Part shown: piece by piece, positions 17,241 to 31,200 of the stretch
Layout of the letters: each line of letters opens with the position of its first letter
Position numbering within the stretch: the stretch's first letter is position 1
DNA from: JAIRQX01 sp031556255
Lineage (GTDB): Bacteria; Chrysiogenota; Deferribacteres; Deferribacterales; JAISNW01
Assembly: GCA_031556255.1 (NCBI GenBank)
Contig: JAVBTI010000007.1
Coordinates: 1 to 32,580, forward strand
Reading direction: 5' to 3'
DNA length: 32,580 nt
Position numbers and translations under genes: made by a program
The notes under the pieces: generated by a model
What the model saw: only the letters and a program-made list of their open reading frames with translations
The model's database searches: none
What the model was told of the DNA's origin: nothing

Positions 17241-17759
17241 ATGAAAAAATCACTGTTAATATTATTTATCATACTTTGCGCGGGTTTCACGGCATTCGCC
17301 ATCGAATCCAGCAAGCCTGATACGCATACGAACGCATGGAGCGTTATGCATGGCAAGCAGGCGCGTGTAAACGACAAAGAGTGTCTGACATGCCACACCG
17401 ACAGGCTTGAGTGCATTCAGTGCCACGAAGATGTCAAACCGCGCAGCCACAACGCCACATGGACAATGAAAACCCATGGTATGGAAAGCAGATGGAACAG
17501 CAATTCCTGCAGAACCTGCCATACTGAAGATTTCTGTACGGAATGCCATGAAACATCAGTTCCTGTCAGCCATAAACCTTACGGTTTCGGTCCAAGCACA
17601 TGGGGAACCAACCCCGGCCAGGGCGGCGCTAACTCCCACTGTATCACAAGCTGCCAGGCTCCTATAAATCTGGGCTCCGGCATAGCGAAATGGAACAGCA
17701 CAATGAGCAAAGACTGCATGTTATGTCATAAAACAAGACCTGCCAACCACCCTAATTGA
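17241..17759 (+). CDS. Periplasmic pentaheme cytochrome c
   Basis: 172 residues with a Sec signal peptide (cleavage near AFA, residue 20). Five CxxCH heme motifs are visible: CLTCH, CIQCH, CRTCH, CTECH and CMLCH. Further His residues are placed as distal ligands (MHGKQAR, MKTHGM, VPVSHKPYG, ANHPN). An additional HCITSCQ segment looks like a lost or modified heme site, with Gln in place of the His. It has an AGGAG ribosome-binding site 12 bp after the porin stop, so it is co-transcribed with it. It probably shuttles electrons in the periplasm, possibly through the porin to extracellular acceptors. A strong terminator follows. Confidence 0.9.
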   Translation: MKKSLLILFIILCAGFTAFAIESSKPDTHTNAWSVMHGKQARVNDKECLTCHTDRLECIQCHEDVKPRSHNATWTMKTHGMESRWNSNSCRTCHTEDFCTECHETSVPVSHKPYGFGPSTWGTNPGQGGANSHCITSCQAPINLGSGIAKWNSTMSKDCMLCHKTRPANHPN

Positions 17760-17787
17760 TATTAGAATTTGGCTTGGTTTAAAGATA

Positions 17788-17818
17788 AACGCCCGGTTTT
17801 CAACCGGGCGTTTTTTTA
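17788..17818 (+). terminator. Strong intrinsic terminator after the cytochrome gene
   Basis: AACGCCCGGTT-TTC-AACCGGGCGTT is a perfect 11-bp stem followed by a T run. The complementary A-rich side may also serve the convergent exonuclease gene. Confidence 0.9.
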
Positions 17819-17827
17819 TTGCTGTTA

Positions 17828-18448
17828 TTAGCCGATCCTGTTGCCCAGAAATTCGTAGATATCTCCGATGCAATACAGCCCCATATCCTGCAGATCACCT
17901 ATCATTTTCAGAAAAAGCACCGCTGTTATGTCAGCATCATATAGAGCCCTGTGGCGGTTTCCTGACCGGCGTGGCGGCGTGATGTCGTGGTATTGGATGA
18001 GCCTGTCCAGTGAATGGCTGCCCAGATGAGGGTTGAGCTTTCGTGAAATGGCCAGAGTATCAAGCACAAGGCTTATGGGAGAGGTGATACGATGTTTATT
18101 AAGTGTATCGGTGATGAATTTGATATCAAAAGGGGCGTTATGGAGTACGAGAACACTTCCTTTAATAAATTCGGCAAATTCAGTTATTACTATATCCGCA
18201 GCGGGGGCGGCGGCAGCCAGGTCGTCAGTAATACCGTGTATGGCTATCGCGGCGGGAGCTATGGGGCGGCCTGGATTTATCAGACTGTCATAATAGTTGC
18301 GCAGTTCCAGAGTGAGGGGCGGTGTTATTTTAACAGCGCCCACTTCCACAAGCACATCCCCCCATTCCGGGGACATCCCGGTTGTTTCAGTATCAGCCAC
18401 GGTGAAAGTGATCTCCGTGAGAGGCGTGCTAAAGTTTATTTTTGACAT
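17828..18448 (-). CDS. DnaQ-family 3'-5' exonuclease (Pol III epsilon-like)
   Basis: 206 residues. The DEDDh exonuclease motifs are all present: Exo I DTETTG (residues ~17-22), Exo II LVLHNAPFDIKFI (~98-110), and Exo III HRALYDADITAVL (~168). It matches the epsilon-like exonucleases that occur as separate genes in many bacteria and lacks further domains. It is the last gene of a pdxA-rsmA-exonuclease operon; its ATG at 18448 lies within the end of rsmA (20-bp overlap). Whether it is the replicative proofreading subunit or an accessory exonuclease cannot be told. Confidence 0.85.
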   Translation of the reverse strand: MSKINFSTPLTEITFTVADTETTGMSPEWGDVLVEVGAVKITPPLTLELRNYYDSLINPGRPIAPAAIAIHGITDDLAAAAPAADIVITEFAEFIKGSVLVLHNAPFDIKFITDTLNKHRITSPISLVLDTLAISRKLNPHLGSHSLDRLIQYHDITPPRRSGNRHRALYDADITAVLFLKMIGDLQDMGLYCIGDIYEFLGNRIG

Positions 18449-19238
18449 ATATAGCTATGAAATCGTTTAATGACAGTTCTTCAGCCCGTATGGACTGTGA
18501 TATGCCCATATCGGCAAGTATTTCGGGAAGAGTGTGAATCTCTTTCAGGTTGTTGCGGAGAGTTTTGCGCTTTTGACGGAAAGCGTTGCGCATCAGAGCA
18601 AAAAAATCTTCCTCATCTTCCGGCGGCAGCAGGCGTTCCTGTTTCGGTACGAAGAGAAGCAGTGTGGACATGACGTTTGCATTGGGCCAGAAGTTGGAGC
18701 CGCTTATGTCGCGCAGTCTGGATATATCATAATGATAGGCGGCGAAGACCGAGAGGGACGAGTAATCCTTGCTCCCGGGCCGGGCTGATATACGCATGGC
18801 CACCTCTTTTTGAAACATAAACACCATGCGTTCTATATGTGCGGTATATTTTGTACAATGCTCCAGAATTTTTACAGCAACGTTGTAGGGCAGGTTTCCT
18901 GCCACGGCAAACTTTCCCCTGTAAAGCCCGCCTAAATCCACATTGAGTAAATCATCGTGAACGACGCGGATTTTGGGGAAGAAGGTTTCTCGATGTCCTT
19001 CCAGGAAGGCGGCGGCGTTATCATCTATATCTATAACCGTCAGCTTTTCAGTGCGTTTGTAGAGTTCCTGCGTCAAAACGCCGCAGCCGGGGCCTATTTC
19101 CACTGCCGGAGTGCCTTCGTTCAGCACTGTTGCTGTGGCGATCTCTTTAAGGAAGTGGGTGTTTGTAAGAAAATGCTGGCCCAGGCTTTTTTTTGTACGA
19201 CTGAATTCAGCACGGAAAAGATCAATTAGCTCAGACAT
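18429..19238 (-). CDS. rsmA: 16S rRNA dimethyladenosine transferase RsmA (KsgA)
   Basis: 269 residues, the normal family length. It dimethylates the two adjacent adenines of helix 45 in 16S rRNA with SAM. Visible features are SLGQHFLTNTHFLKEIA near residue 17, the SAM motif VEIGPGCGVLT (~46), the catalytic VAGNLPYNVAVKILEH (~113), and the small C-terminal helical domain. The ATG at 19238 overlaps the end of pdxA by 8 bp (ATGTCTGA), indicating translational coupling; no separate ribosome-binding site is seen, only a run of A. The same gene order with pdxA is common in bacteria. Confidence 0.95.
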   Translation of the reverse strand: MSELIDLFRAEFSRTKKSLGQHFLTNTHFLKEIATATVLNEGTPAVEIGPGCGVLTQELYKRTEKLTVIDIDDNAAAFLEGHRETFFPKIRVVHDDLLNVDLGGLYRGKFAVAGNLPYNVAVKILEHCTKYTAHIERMVFMFQKEVAMRISARPGSKDYSSLSVFAAYHYDISRLRDISGSNFWPNANVMSTLLLFVPKQERLLPPEDEEDFFALMRNAFRQKRKTLRNNLKEIHTLPEILADMGISQSIRAEELSLNDFIAIYVKNKL

Positions 19239-22200
19239 TTTTTTTTGACCGCGTCATTTTATAGGCTGTTTTTATAGCGTTTTTCAGGCTGTTCGGGTCT
19301 GCCGCCCCTTTTCCGGCGATATCGAAGGCAGTGCCGTGATCTACGGATGTTCGTATTATGGGTATATTCAGCGTTATATTAACCGCGCTTCCAAATCCGT
19401 CTATTTTTACCGGGATAAGCCCCTGATCGTGATACATGGCCACGGCAATGTCAAAGGTGCCGGGGCGGGCGAAAAGCGCGTCCGACGGGTGCGGGCCGCT
19501 GGCGTTAATCCCTTCCTCCCGTGCTTTTGCGACGGCCGGTTCGATTATTGTCTCTTCCTCATCTCCCAGGGTGCCAATGTCCCCGGCGTGTGGATTAAGC
19601 CCGCATACCGCTATCCTGGGGTTTGCCGTTCCGAAGAAAGCCCCGGCATTGTGCGCATTGCGGATTGTTTTCAATATTTTTTCAGTGCTCAGCGCGGCGG
19701 AGACAGCTTTTAGCGGCAGGTGCGTTGTCACAAGGACGACTTTTATCCTTTCGGACGCCATCATCATGGAAAAGCCGGAACAACCGGTCAGGTGCCCCAG
19801 GTATTCCGTATGGCCGGGGAAAGGGTATCCCGCGAGCGCGATGGAGTGTTTATTGATGGGGCCGGTAACCACCGCGTCGAGCTTTCCCGCGAGCGCCAGT
19901 TCCACCGCCAGCTTTACCGACTTCATTGAAATATCGCCGTAGACTGGATCGTGTTCGCCGTACTTTATAGGGGAACCGGAAAAGCCCGGTACCGGCATCA
20001 TTTCATATTCCGGAGCGGTATTTTTCAGGATATTGGCGAATGCATCATCCAGCACGAATTTCGACGTGACCGGGATGAAAGGGTATTCGTTGCAAAAGGC
20101 CTTATCCGACAGGAGTTTGGCGGTGATTTCCGGGCCGATGCCCGCGGGATCGCCCACTGTGACGCCGATGCGTATAATATTCTTCATATTCAAAGTTTCG
20201 GATAATTCCGGCGCAATGTCAACTTAATTGAGAAAAAATCCCTCCCCCATAGAGGGGGGAGGGCCATAGATTATGATTATTGTCCCGGTTGCGGTACTAT
20301 CGGCGCCTGGGCTATGCCGAGGCGGATACCGGTCTGGTAGCCTTTAGGGCCGTTAGCCACTGCCGTATCCTGCTGATAGTATGCGTACATTGAGAAATGT
20401 TTGGTGATGGTGGTACCTATTGTGAATTTGATGGCATAGCTCTCCATCCAGTCCTGTACCCTGTGGTTGTCAACCTCTTTCCTGCCTCCCCAGAGACCGC
20501 CGAAAGATATGGAGGCGTAGGTTCTGTTTTCCGGAACTATGAAGTAGCTCAGGTGACCTTCAGCCCAGTATTCAGGATACTGCACCATAGTCTCATCTTT
20601 AATTCCCATGGCTGCGTTAGTATAATCATCATTGTCGGTGAATATATCGTAGCCGGAGTGCAAGTCAAAGTGGAACGGGCCGAAGTTTTGTCCCAGGCCA
20701 AGCATAGGGCGAAAAGTCCAGCGGTTGGTGCCGAGGTTAACGGGAGATTCGCTGTTGTATGTGCCCAGAGGCGCCTGTACAACAAGGCCGACGTTTAGAT
20801 AACCGTTGAAGTATGTGTTTGCCTTCCATTGAACGGGTCTTAAGATAAGGTTGAGCTCTGGATCGGTAAGACCGGTGCTTGTGAAATGTTTGGTTGAACC
20901 GGGGCCGGTGTTTACATCAAGGCTGGCGTCGCCGAACGGCAAAACCAGCGACGGCTGGAACATCATGTCGGCGGGAAGACCTATGTAACCGCCCAAACGC
21001 AGGATTCCGATATTTTGTGTGACCATTCTGTCTTTGCTTTTAACGCCGTTGGTGTAAAATTCATTTGCTGCGTAGTGGTTGGCGTATAATACCGCGAACT
21101 TTGTGCCTGCGGGAGCCCACGCACCGTCGAAAGGCGCGTACCTTATACCGCTGGCGGCAAACGCGCTGCCGGCAAAGCATAAAAAGAGACAAATAATGAG
21201 AAATTTCTTCATTTTTTAACCTTCCTAAAAAATTTACCCCGGAAATGGATTAGTAAAGGATACTATATATTTTCTTTGAAAATGTCCATAAGTAATATTC
21301 CAGGTAAGATCAGGGAAAGCAAAAATCCGTTTAAAATCGGGACTACCGTGTTTTCTGCCGGGCCGGGGCATATGCCGCGGATTAAAAATATTGTAAACAA
21401 TTTTGACAAAGCGCGTATTATTTTTATCTTGATATAAATAACAGCCATGTTAAATTGGTAAGATTGTTAAATGAGGGTAGATTTATAAGCGCGATAATAA
21501 TTCCGGCAAGGTATGCGTCCACGCGTTTTCCGGGAAAGGTGCTGGCGGAAATAGGCGGTGTCCCGATGATAGAGCGTGTCGTCAGCCGCTGTTTACAGAC
21601 CGGGGCTGACAAAGTTTACGTCGTGACTGACGATGACCGCGTGCGGAGAGCGTTGCGACATACCGGAGTGGCGGTCGTCATGAGTGATCCGGATATAGCC
21701 ACCGGTACGGACAGAGTGGCCTTTGTGGCTAAGGATTTGGCGGACGATGTGGTCATAAATGTGCAGGGGGACGAACCCTTTATTCCACCCGCATTGATAG
21801 ACGGGCTTATCTCGGAACTTGGGTCGGATAAATCGTTGAAAATGAACACTGCCTGCACGAAATTTGAAGATGGCGAGGATGTAAATAATCCCGCCCAAGT
21901 GAAGGTTGTACTTGACAATAACGGTTACGCGCTATACTTTTCCCGGTTGCCCATTCCCTGCGACAGGGATTTGAAAGTGCGGCCGGTGCGGTACAGGCAT
22001 ATAGGGATTTACGGATTCAGGAGAGAGTTTCTGCTTAAATATGCCGCCATGCCCAAAACCCCACTGGAATCCTCGGAAATGCTGGAACAACTGCGCGCGC
22101 TGGAAAACGGCGAACGCATAAAGGTTATAAAAACGGAATATAAGCCGGTGTCCGTCGATACCGTTGAAGATTTAATCAACGCTGAGAAGTATTTAAAAGG

Positions 22201-25200
22201 AGTTTAGGAAAAAAATGAGCAAGTATATTTTTGTGACGGGAGGGGTGCTGTCGTCGCTGGGCAAAGGGATTACGGCGTCGTCTTTGGGGGCGATCTTCAA
22301 GACGCAGGGCTATTCCGTGATGATTAAGAAGTTTGACCCTTATCTCAATTTCAACCCGGGTCTCATGAGCCCGCTTCAGCACGGCGAAGTTTTTGTCACA
22401 GAAGACGGAGGGGAGGGCGACCTCGACCTCGGTCATTACGAACGCTTTATCGACACCAACACCAATAAATACTGCGATGTTACAAGCGGCCTTATATACT
22501 ATAATGTAATTGAGAAGGAACGCAAAGGCGGCTTCCATGGCGGCACAGTCCAGGTCATCCCGCACATCACCGATGAGATCAAACGGTGTGTGCTCGATTC
22601 TGATTCCCAGTATGATATAATCCTTGTGGAAATAGGGGGTACGGTGGGCGACATCGAAGGGCAGCCGTATTTGGAGGCGATCCGGCAGATGCGTTTCGAT
22701 TTGGGCGACGATAATGTGGCCTATGTGCACGTTACCCCTATTTTCTATATACGGACGGCGGGTGAGCTTAAAACAAAACCCACTCAGCACTCTGTCCAGA
22801 AGCTCCGGGAAATAGGTATCACGCCGGACATGCTGGTCTGCCGCAGCGAGTATCCCCTCAACGAGGAGCTGCGCGCCAAGCTGGCCCTTTTCTGTAATGT
22901 CAAGAAAGAAGCGGTTATAAATGCAATAGACGTGTCGCCGCTTTACCAGGTGCCGCTGAACCTCCGCCAGGAAGGCGCCGAGCAGGTACTCCTTGAAAAA
23001 CTGAAGCTTGAAAAGCGCCCTGTGGATCTCACCCCCTGGGAAAACATTGTATATCTGATCAAAAACCCAAAACATACTATAAACATAGGTGTGGTGGGTA
23101 AATATATCGATATGAAGGATGCTTACATCAGCCTGAGTGAAGCGATAACCCACGGCGGTATAGCCAATAACACCAAGGTAAATGTGAAGTGGATTGCCGC
23201 GGAGGATCTGGAAGGAAAAAACTACGCGGGGCAGTTGGACGGGCTTGACGGCATACTGATCCCCGGCGGGTTCGGGGAACGCGGGATGACCGGGAAGATT
23301 AACGCCACCCAGTATGCCCGCGCCAAGGATATCCCCTTTTTCGGGATCGGCAGCCTGGGGATGCAGTGCGCCGTGCTTGAATATGCACGGCATGTTATGA
23401 AGATTGAAGAGGCGGACAGCGTCGAGGTGAATTCCAAGACGAAAATGCCTTTGATAACCTACCTTGACGACAAGGGCGAACCCACAAACAAGCCGGGAAA
23501 GATGAGGCTTGGCGCGTACACCGCGAAACTGGAGCCCGGCAGTCTTGCGCATCAGATATATAAACAGGATCAGGTGGCGGAAAGGCACCGACACCGCCTG
23601 GAGTTTAATAATGCCTATAAAGACGCCCTTCTGAAAGCAGGGATGTCTATAACCGGTGTGGATACGGAAAGCGGCCTGGCGGAGATAGTGGAGCTGAAAT
23701 CCCATAAATGGTTTTTAGCCTGCCAGTTTTTACCGGAGTATAAATCGCGTCCGCTGTCCCCCCATCCGCTGTTCGTGGCCTTTGTGGCCGCGGCTTTGGC
23801 GTGCAGGCAGACCAAACCTTCGGAGAGCGAAAATGAGTAAGGATATACTCGGTTTCGGCAAATATACGCTGGATGTTGAGAGGAAGGCTCTTGAAGCCGC
23901 CGCGTCCAAGCTGGACGACAACTTTGTGAAAGCGGTCAATTATATACTGGAATGCAAGGGGAGGGTGGTTGTCACCGGGATGGGCAAATCCGGGCATATC
24001 GCGCAAAAAATAGCGGCCACGCTTTCCAGCACCGGCACGCCGTCGTTTTTCATGCATCCCGCGGAAGGGGTGCACGGCGATCTGGGTATGCTTGTGCGCG
24101 GTGATGTGGTTATCGCCCTTTCTTACAGCGGCGAAACGGAGGAGATTAAACGCATATTGCCCATTTTGAAGCGGCTAGCACTGCCGCTTATCAGTATCAC
24201 CGGGAATGTCCATTCAGCCCTTGGGCGTAAAAGCGACGCAGTGCTGGACGGAAGCGTGGAAAAAGAGGCATGCCCGATGAATCTGGCCCCCACGTCGAGC
24301 ACTACGGTTGCGCTGGCGCTGGGTGACGCGATAGCGGTCGCCCTTGTGGAATGCCGCGGTTTCAAGGCGGAAGATTTCGCGCTGGTGCATCCTTCAGGTT
24401 CGCTCGGCAGGAAGCTGCTTCTCACTGTTGAGGATCTGTGGCACACGGGCGGCGAGCTCCCGGTCGCCACCCTTGATATGCCTTTGAAAGACCTGCTTTA
24501 TGTGATCAGTTCCAAGGGGTTCGGCTGCGCAGCGGTGGTGAACGGTGATGGGAAACTCATAGGTATTATAACCGACGGCGATCTGCGCCGTGCAATGGAA
24601 AAATATACCGATATTTTGCACCTTCCGGTCGACAGGATAATGAGCCACAATCCGAAACGGATTGCTCCGGCTTCTCTCGCGGCGCAGGCGCTCGCCACCA
24701 TGGAAAAATATTCGATAACCTCGCTTCTGTCCGTGGATGAGAACGACAGGCCGGTGGGGATCGTTCACCTGCACGATCTTTTAAGGGCGGGGCTGGCGTA
24801 GTTGATTTGAAACGTCGTATTTATAATTCTCTGAGTATTGACCGTGAGGGGAGCTTCATCCCTTCACGGAAAACCCTTTAAATTCAATACATTCCAGGCT
24901 TCCTTCCTTCACAGTTCAGCTCTCTTATTGGAATATGACGGAAATAAAGTAAATAAGTTTGACATTTTCGTCCATTTGTCGTCGCACTGTGAATATGGGT
25001 TGATTTTACATACTAATTCCGCTAAATTAATATATATACTAACTTCCCGGGGTGAGGTATGGCCAAGTTCCGCCTGATACCGATCGTACTGCTGATCCTG
25101 ACAATAGCCGCCGTTACGGTGGCCGCCATGCGCTCATGCCACGCTCCGCCGCAAACCGGCGAACAGGCCCCGGCTCCGCCCGTAATTGCGGACAACATCA

Positions 25201-28200
25201 CCGACGCGGCCACTCCAGAACCGGAAGCAGTTGCGTCTGAACCTGCCCCCAGCCCGGAACCTGTAATTGCGGAACCGGAGCCTGTCAAACCGGCCCCCAA
25301 ACCCGTAGTCAAACCGAAACCTTCCCCTAAACCAACAATATCCGCGTCTGTGTCTGAACCCGCGCCTGAGTATGTTGAATCTGAAAAACCAGTCCATGCG
25401 GACACACCGCCTCCTGTTGAGGAGAAGGCGTCCGCTGAAACGCCCCCCGCGCAGGAGTTTGTGGATGAAGACAATGTCCCCGCCGTGGAGGGCGCCATAT
25501 TCCGCAGGTGGCTGATAGGCCTTTCTGGCGGCGCGCTTTTCAACTCGTCCGGGTATGAAGGTCAGGATTTCAGTTCATACACTTCCTTTTTCGGCGACGC
25601 CGCCGTTCAGTATTATTTCACGGATTATTTGGGCGCCGGGGTAAACATCATGTACCGCCAGGGCAAATCGGATACTCTGGGAAATTTTCTCGGCACCGGC
25701 GAGGATGCCACGTTTTCATCAGGTACGGTTGCGCTCGGCCTTTCGGTGATCGGCCGTTATCCGGGCAGGACGTTTGAGCCTTATATTTCCGGCGGACTCA
25801 CGTTTAATTTCAATAATATCGAAATCAAGACTCCCAATCACGGGTATTATTCGGGTTCCGGCAGTTGTGCCGGCTTTATGGCTGATTTGGGCTTGAGGAT
25901 GTATCCCGGCGAGCATTTTTTTGTCGGTGTCGCGGGCCGTTATCTGCATAACAATCAGGACGGAGTTGATCTGGGCGGCCCCGGAGTCTATCTCACAATC
26001 GGCTTTGTGTTCGATTAAAAGCGCCTGCCCGGGGGCTTGGAGTATTGACCCCGAAAACCCCTTCCGGCGGCCGCCTGCTTTTACGTCTCTTTCTATTGTT
26101 CCGCGCGGCCGTAACACCGCGCTTGCATATAGAATCATATTACAGGGTGCCTCTATGAAAAGTATAATCACTGCTTTACTGCTTCTTACCGCGTTTATCA
26201 TCACCGGCTGTCAGTCAATGCCGGGCAAGAAGCTTACGCCGGTTTACACCGTTAATTTTGACGCGCAGGGGGGCGCTCCCGTCCCCGGGTCAATGAAGAT
26301 GGAGAGGGGCAAGACGTACGCTCTTCCGTACGGTCTGACGATGGACGGTCACAGCTTCCGCGGGTGGAGCGAGACGTCCGGCGGCACCCCGGTGGCCGAC
26401 CCGTACGGCGCGGTAAAATCGCTCACCCTGTATGCGGTGTGGCAGACGGCTGCGCCGGAGCAGTATGTGGTTACTTACGACAGCGCCGGCGGGGATTATA
26501 CGCCGAACCCTGTGACGGTGGATGCCGGCGGCACTGTGGGCAGTCTGCCCCGGGATCCTGTGAGGGATAATTACACCTTTGGCGGCTGGTTCTATAATAA
26601 TGCACAGTTCACCGTTTCAACGCCGGTGAACACTAATATCACCGTTACCGCGCGGTGGACGCTGGAAACGTATACCGTCACCTTTAACTTCGACAACGGC
26701 ACTCCCCCCTTCGATCTGACATACAGCTATGGTGCGCGTCTCAGCAGCCAGGCGCTTCCCTCGCCGGCCAGGACCGGCCATACCTTCGCCGGGTGGTATA
26801 AGGACAACGCCACTCAAATCGACAACACTTACCTTGTGACTGGCGATACGTCAATCACCGCCCGCTGGACGGTGAACACATACACCGTCACCTTTGACGG
26901 CCGTGGCGGCGTTCCGGCGCCCGCCCCTGTGGATTACACCTACGGCGCCCGTTTTGACGCCCATACCCGTCCGCAGCCGGCGAAATACGCCGTCGCAAAT
27001 AAGGCGTGGGCCTTTGACAACGGCACCGATGCGGCGGATGACTATATCATAACCGGTAATTTCACCGTCTACGCCCGCTATCTGAACGGCGCGGGCACCG
27101 CCGCCAGCCCGTTTGAGCTGGGTGATAAGGACGAGCTGAATTTTCTCCGCGATAATCTTACCGCGGCGTATATACTGACCGCCGATATCGCCCTCACGTC
27201 CGCGTGGGTGCCCGTGGGGGATGATACGGCAGGCCCCGTCGCGTTCAGCGGCACGCTGGACGGAGATAACTATACGATAAGCGGCCTTGAGGTGAATGTG
27301 TCAGATAAAGGCGCGGGCCTTTTCAGCTATACGGCGGGCGCCGCGGTTAAGAATATCACCGTTCGTACGACCGCCGCCGGTGTGAATACCACCGCAGCGA
27401 ATGCCGGTGCCGGCATTTTAACCGCCACTTCCATAGATTCCGTCTATACCGGTGTATATACATCAGGCGTAGTCGGCGGGAGCGGATATACCGGCGGTAT
27501 CGCGGGCCTTCTTAGCGGCGGCGGGATCAGCCTTTCGTCGTCCGGCGCGGACGTGATGTCGCAGGCGGAGGCCGGGGGCCTCGCGGGCCGTATGTCCGCA
27601 CACAATAGCGCCGGCGCTGTGATAGAAAACAGCTACTCCACCGGCCTTGTGGACGGTGATACGGCAGGCGGCATAGCCGGTGCCGTATATGATTCTTCCT
27701 CCGTGAACGCGGTCTACACATACGGCGCCGTGGCGGGCGACGACGCCGGCGGTATCGCCGGGAAAGTCGACGGCGGTTCGGTTACAAATGCTGTAGCGGT
27801 GAATAGAGAGGTGCTGGCTGTCAATTCCGCCGGTTCCGTCGCGGGGACAGACACCGGCGGCACATACGCCGGCAATTTCGCCGTGCTTGCCATGCCCGTC
27901 ACGGGTGCGGGCGCGGGCGTGTCCGGCACGGAGCGCACAATCACGGATCTTATGACGCGGGCTTTTTACGCATTCGTCACCGCCCCCGCGTGGAAGTTCG
28001 GCTCCGACGATGCCAATCCGTGGAAGATAACGGAAGGCGTGGGCCTGCCGGGGTTATACCGGGAGAAGGCCGTCACGATCACATTCGATGCAAACGCGGG
28101 ACAATATCCTGGTGCCGCTCTTGACAGGGCCAGTGCCGGGTATAACCGGGGCGACCGCCTTTCGCTGAACGCCGCGGTATCAACCGCGCCCGCGTATGCG

Positions 28201-31200
28201 GTCACCGGGTGGAACACGGCCCCCGACGGCAGCGGGCGCGCCTATACAAACGATGAATTTATATATGACAATCTCACGCTTTACGCGCGGTATGCCGCTG
28301 TTATAAGCACCGCGCAGCAGCTTGACGATATACGCAATAATCTTTCAGGCAAATACGTCCTCACGGCGGATATAGATCTTTCCGCCCATAACGGCGGGGT
28401 CTGGACGCCGGTTGCAGTCTTCTCCGGCACGCTGGACGGCGCGGGGCACACGATAAGCGGCCTCACGGTGAACGCCGCAGGCGACGTAGGCCTGTTCGGC
28501 ATTTTGAACGGCGGCACTGTTAAAAACCTCACCGTCCGCACCGGCCCCGGCGGGGTGACGGGCAGCATATCGGGTATCCTCGCGGGCACTGTTCAGGACG
28601 ACACCTTGATTGAGAACGTGCACACCGCGGGTCTTGTGACGGGCAGGGGCATTGCCGGCGGTATCACGGGCATGGTAAATGACTGCGTCATCCGCTCTTC
28701 CTCGTCGTCTGCGGCGGTCAACGCCCCCAACGCATCAGGCGGCGGTATAGCTGGTGAAGTGGGTTCCGGTGTCACGGTGACCGGCTGCTACACCGCGGGT
28801 TCTGTCACCGCCGACTTCAACGCCGGCGGTATCGCCGGGAGTGTGCTGGGCGGCACGGTGACCGGCTGCTACGCCGCGGGTTTTGTCACCGCCGGCTTCA
28901 ACACGGGCGGTATAGTAGGGTTTATGGGTTCCGGCGTGCTGGAATATAACGCCGCGCTGAACCTGTCAGTCTCCGGCCCTGCCACAGGCCGCGTGGCGGG
29001 CGGTGTCGCCGTCGGTGCCGCTATAAATAACAACTTTGCCCGAAAAGGCATGCCTGCCGGCACCGGCGCGGACAGGAACGACGGCGCCGACTTTGCCAAT
29101 CCCGGCGCCGAACGTATAAGGGCCGCATACACGGGCATCGGCTGGCATTTCGGTTCGTACGGTGACGCGCCGTGGATGATAGACGATAATAACGGTCTGC
29201 CGTATCATTACTGGCGGCCTGAGGTGACGGTGACGTACGACGCGAACGGCGGCACCGGCTCCGTACCTGACGGCAGTTTTATTACGAATTCAATATTTGC
29301 CGCCCCCGACGCAAGCTCGCTCAGCAAGAACGGTCGCGCCGCGGCAGGCTGGAACACATCGCCCGACGGCACCGGCATCAGGGCTGACGGCGGGTTTTAT
29401 GTGCACGACAATATCACGCTTTACGCGCGTTATGAGGGCGAGATAGCCACGGCGGAAGAGCTTGACAATATGCGCGCCAATCCCGCCGGAGACTACATCC
29501 TCACGCGGGATATAGACCTTTCGGGCATTGCGAACTGGGCGCCCGTGGGCACAGCCATAACACCGTTCACCGGCACTCTGGACGGCGCGGGGCACACGAT
29601 CTCGGGCCTTGCCATAAATACTGATGATATTGCCGGCCTTATCTACGCGCTTTCCGGCGCCACCGTTAAAAACCTCACCATACGTACCTCGGATGCCGGC
29701 GTGGTCAGCACCACGGCCTTCGAAGCGGGCATCCTGGCCGGTTATGCGATATCCGGCGCGAATATAGTAAACGTGCACACCTCCGGCTCCGTGCGTTCGG
29801 ATACGGGCTCTGCCGGCGGCATCCTGGGCACTGCGAGCGGCACCGACGGCCATGTATACATTAAAAATTCCTCTTCCTCCGCGGATGTGTCCGCCGCGGG
29901 TAGTGCCGGCGGCATCACGGGGAGGGTGTTTGAGATGGCGGATATCACAGGCTGTTACACCTCCGGCAATGTTTCCGGCGATACTGCGGGCGGCATTTTG
30001 GGCGATTTAAACGGCCCCGGGACTGATGTTTTAGTCGCGGGGTGCTACTCCGCCTCCGAGGTGAAAGGCATACACTATGCCGGCGGCATTGTGGGGAGAT
30101 TATACTTTAATACGCCTGAATTCCGCGGCAACGTGGCGCTCAACGGATACGTCGATATCACGGGGGCAGTGGTCGGCCGTGGCCGTATAGCCGGCAGTGG
30201 CTTTGGTGTAAGCTTTACGGGCGGTAACTATGCCCGTTTCGGCATGCCTGCGGGCGCCGGCGCGGCCATACAGGACGGCACTGAGTTTGCCGGCCCGGGC
30301 GCCGAGCTCATGGAGGCCACATATACGGGCATCTCGTGGCTGTTCGGCGCGACGGACGCCGCCCCGTGGATGATAAACGAAGGCTCGGGCCTGCCGCACC
30401 ACTACTGGCGCGCGCGGGTGGCGGTGACTTTTGATAATAACTCCGCGTTGTATCCCGGCGCGGAGCTGGATAAATACGGCGCGGATTACGTCACCGCAAG
30501 TAAGTTTTCCTCGCAGGCGGCCCCTGTCCCGGTGAACGGCGCTTACGTTGTCGTCGGGTGGAATACAAAGGCCGACGGCACCGGGGATGACTACGCGCCT
30601 GATTCATTTATATTCGACAACGTCACGCTCTATGCTCAGTATGCCTATCCTTTGGGCACGGCGGCAGAGCTGGGCGGTATACGCAATAATCTTTCGGGCA
30701 AATACGTACTCACGGCGGATATAGACCTGTCGGGCATTGCGAACTGGGCACCCGTGGGCAACATCGCCGACCCGTTCCGCGGCACGCTTGACGGCGCGGG
30801 GCATACGATAAGCGGCCTCACGGTGAACGTCGCCGCAGGCTTCGCAGGCCTGTTCGGCCATATTAACGGCGCCACTGTTAAAAACCTCACTGTCCGCACC
30901 ACAGACGCGGGTGTGGAGAGCACAAACTCCAGCGCCGGCATCCTGATGGGGAGTGCAAGCGGCGCCGTCATAGAAAACGTGCACACGTCTGGGCGGGTTA
31001 CTGGTGGAAACCGGATCGGCGGCATAGTGGGGGCTATGGGTGGTAGCAGTACGATAAACTCCTCCTCCTCTTCCGCGTCCGTCACCGGCCAGGGCAATGC
31101 CGGCGGCATAGCGGGGGAGGTGGCTAACGGCAGCACCGTCACAAACAGCTACGCCACGGGCGCGGTGACGGGCACCGGTGCCGGTTCCTATGCCGGCGGC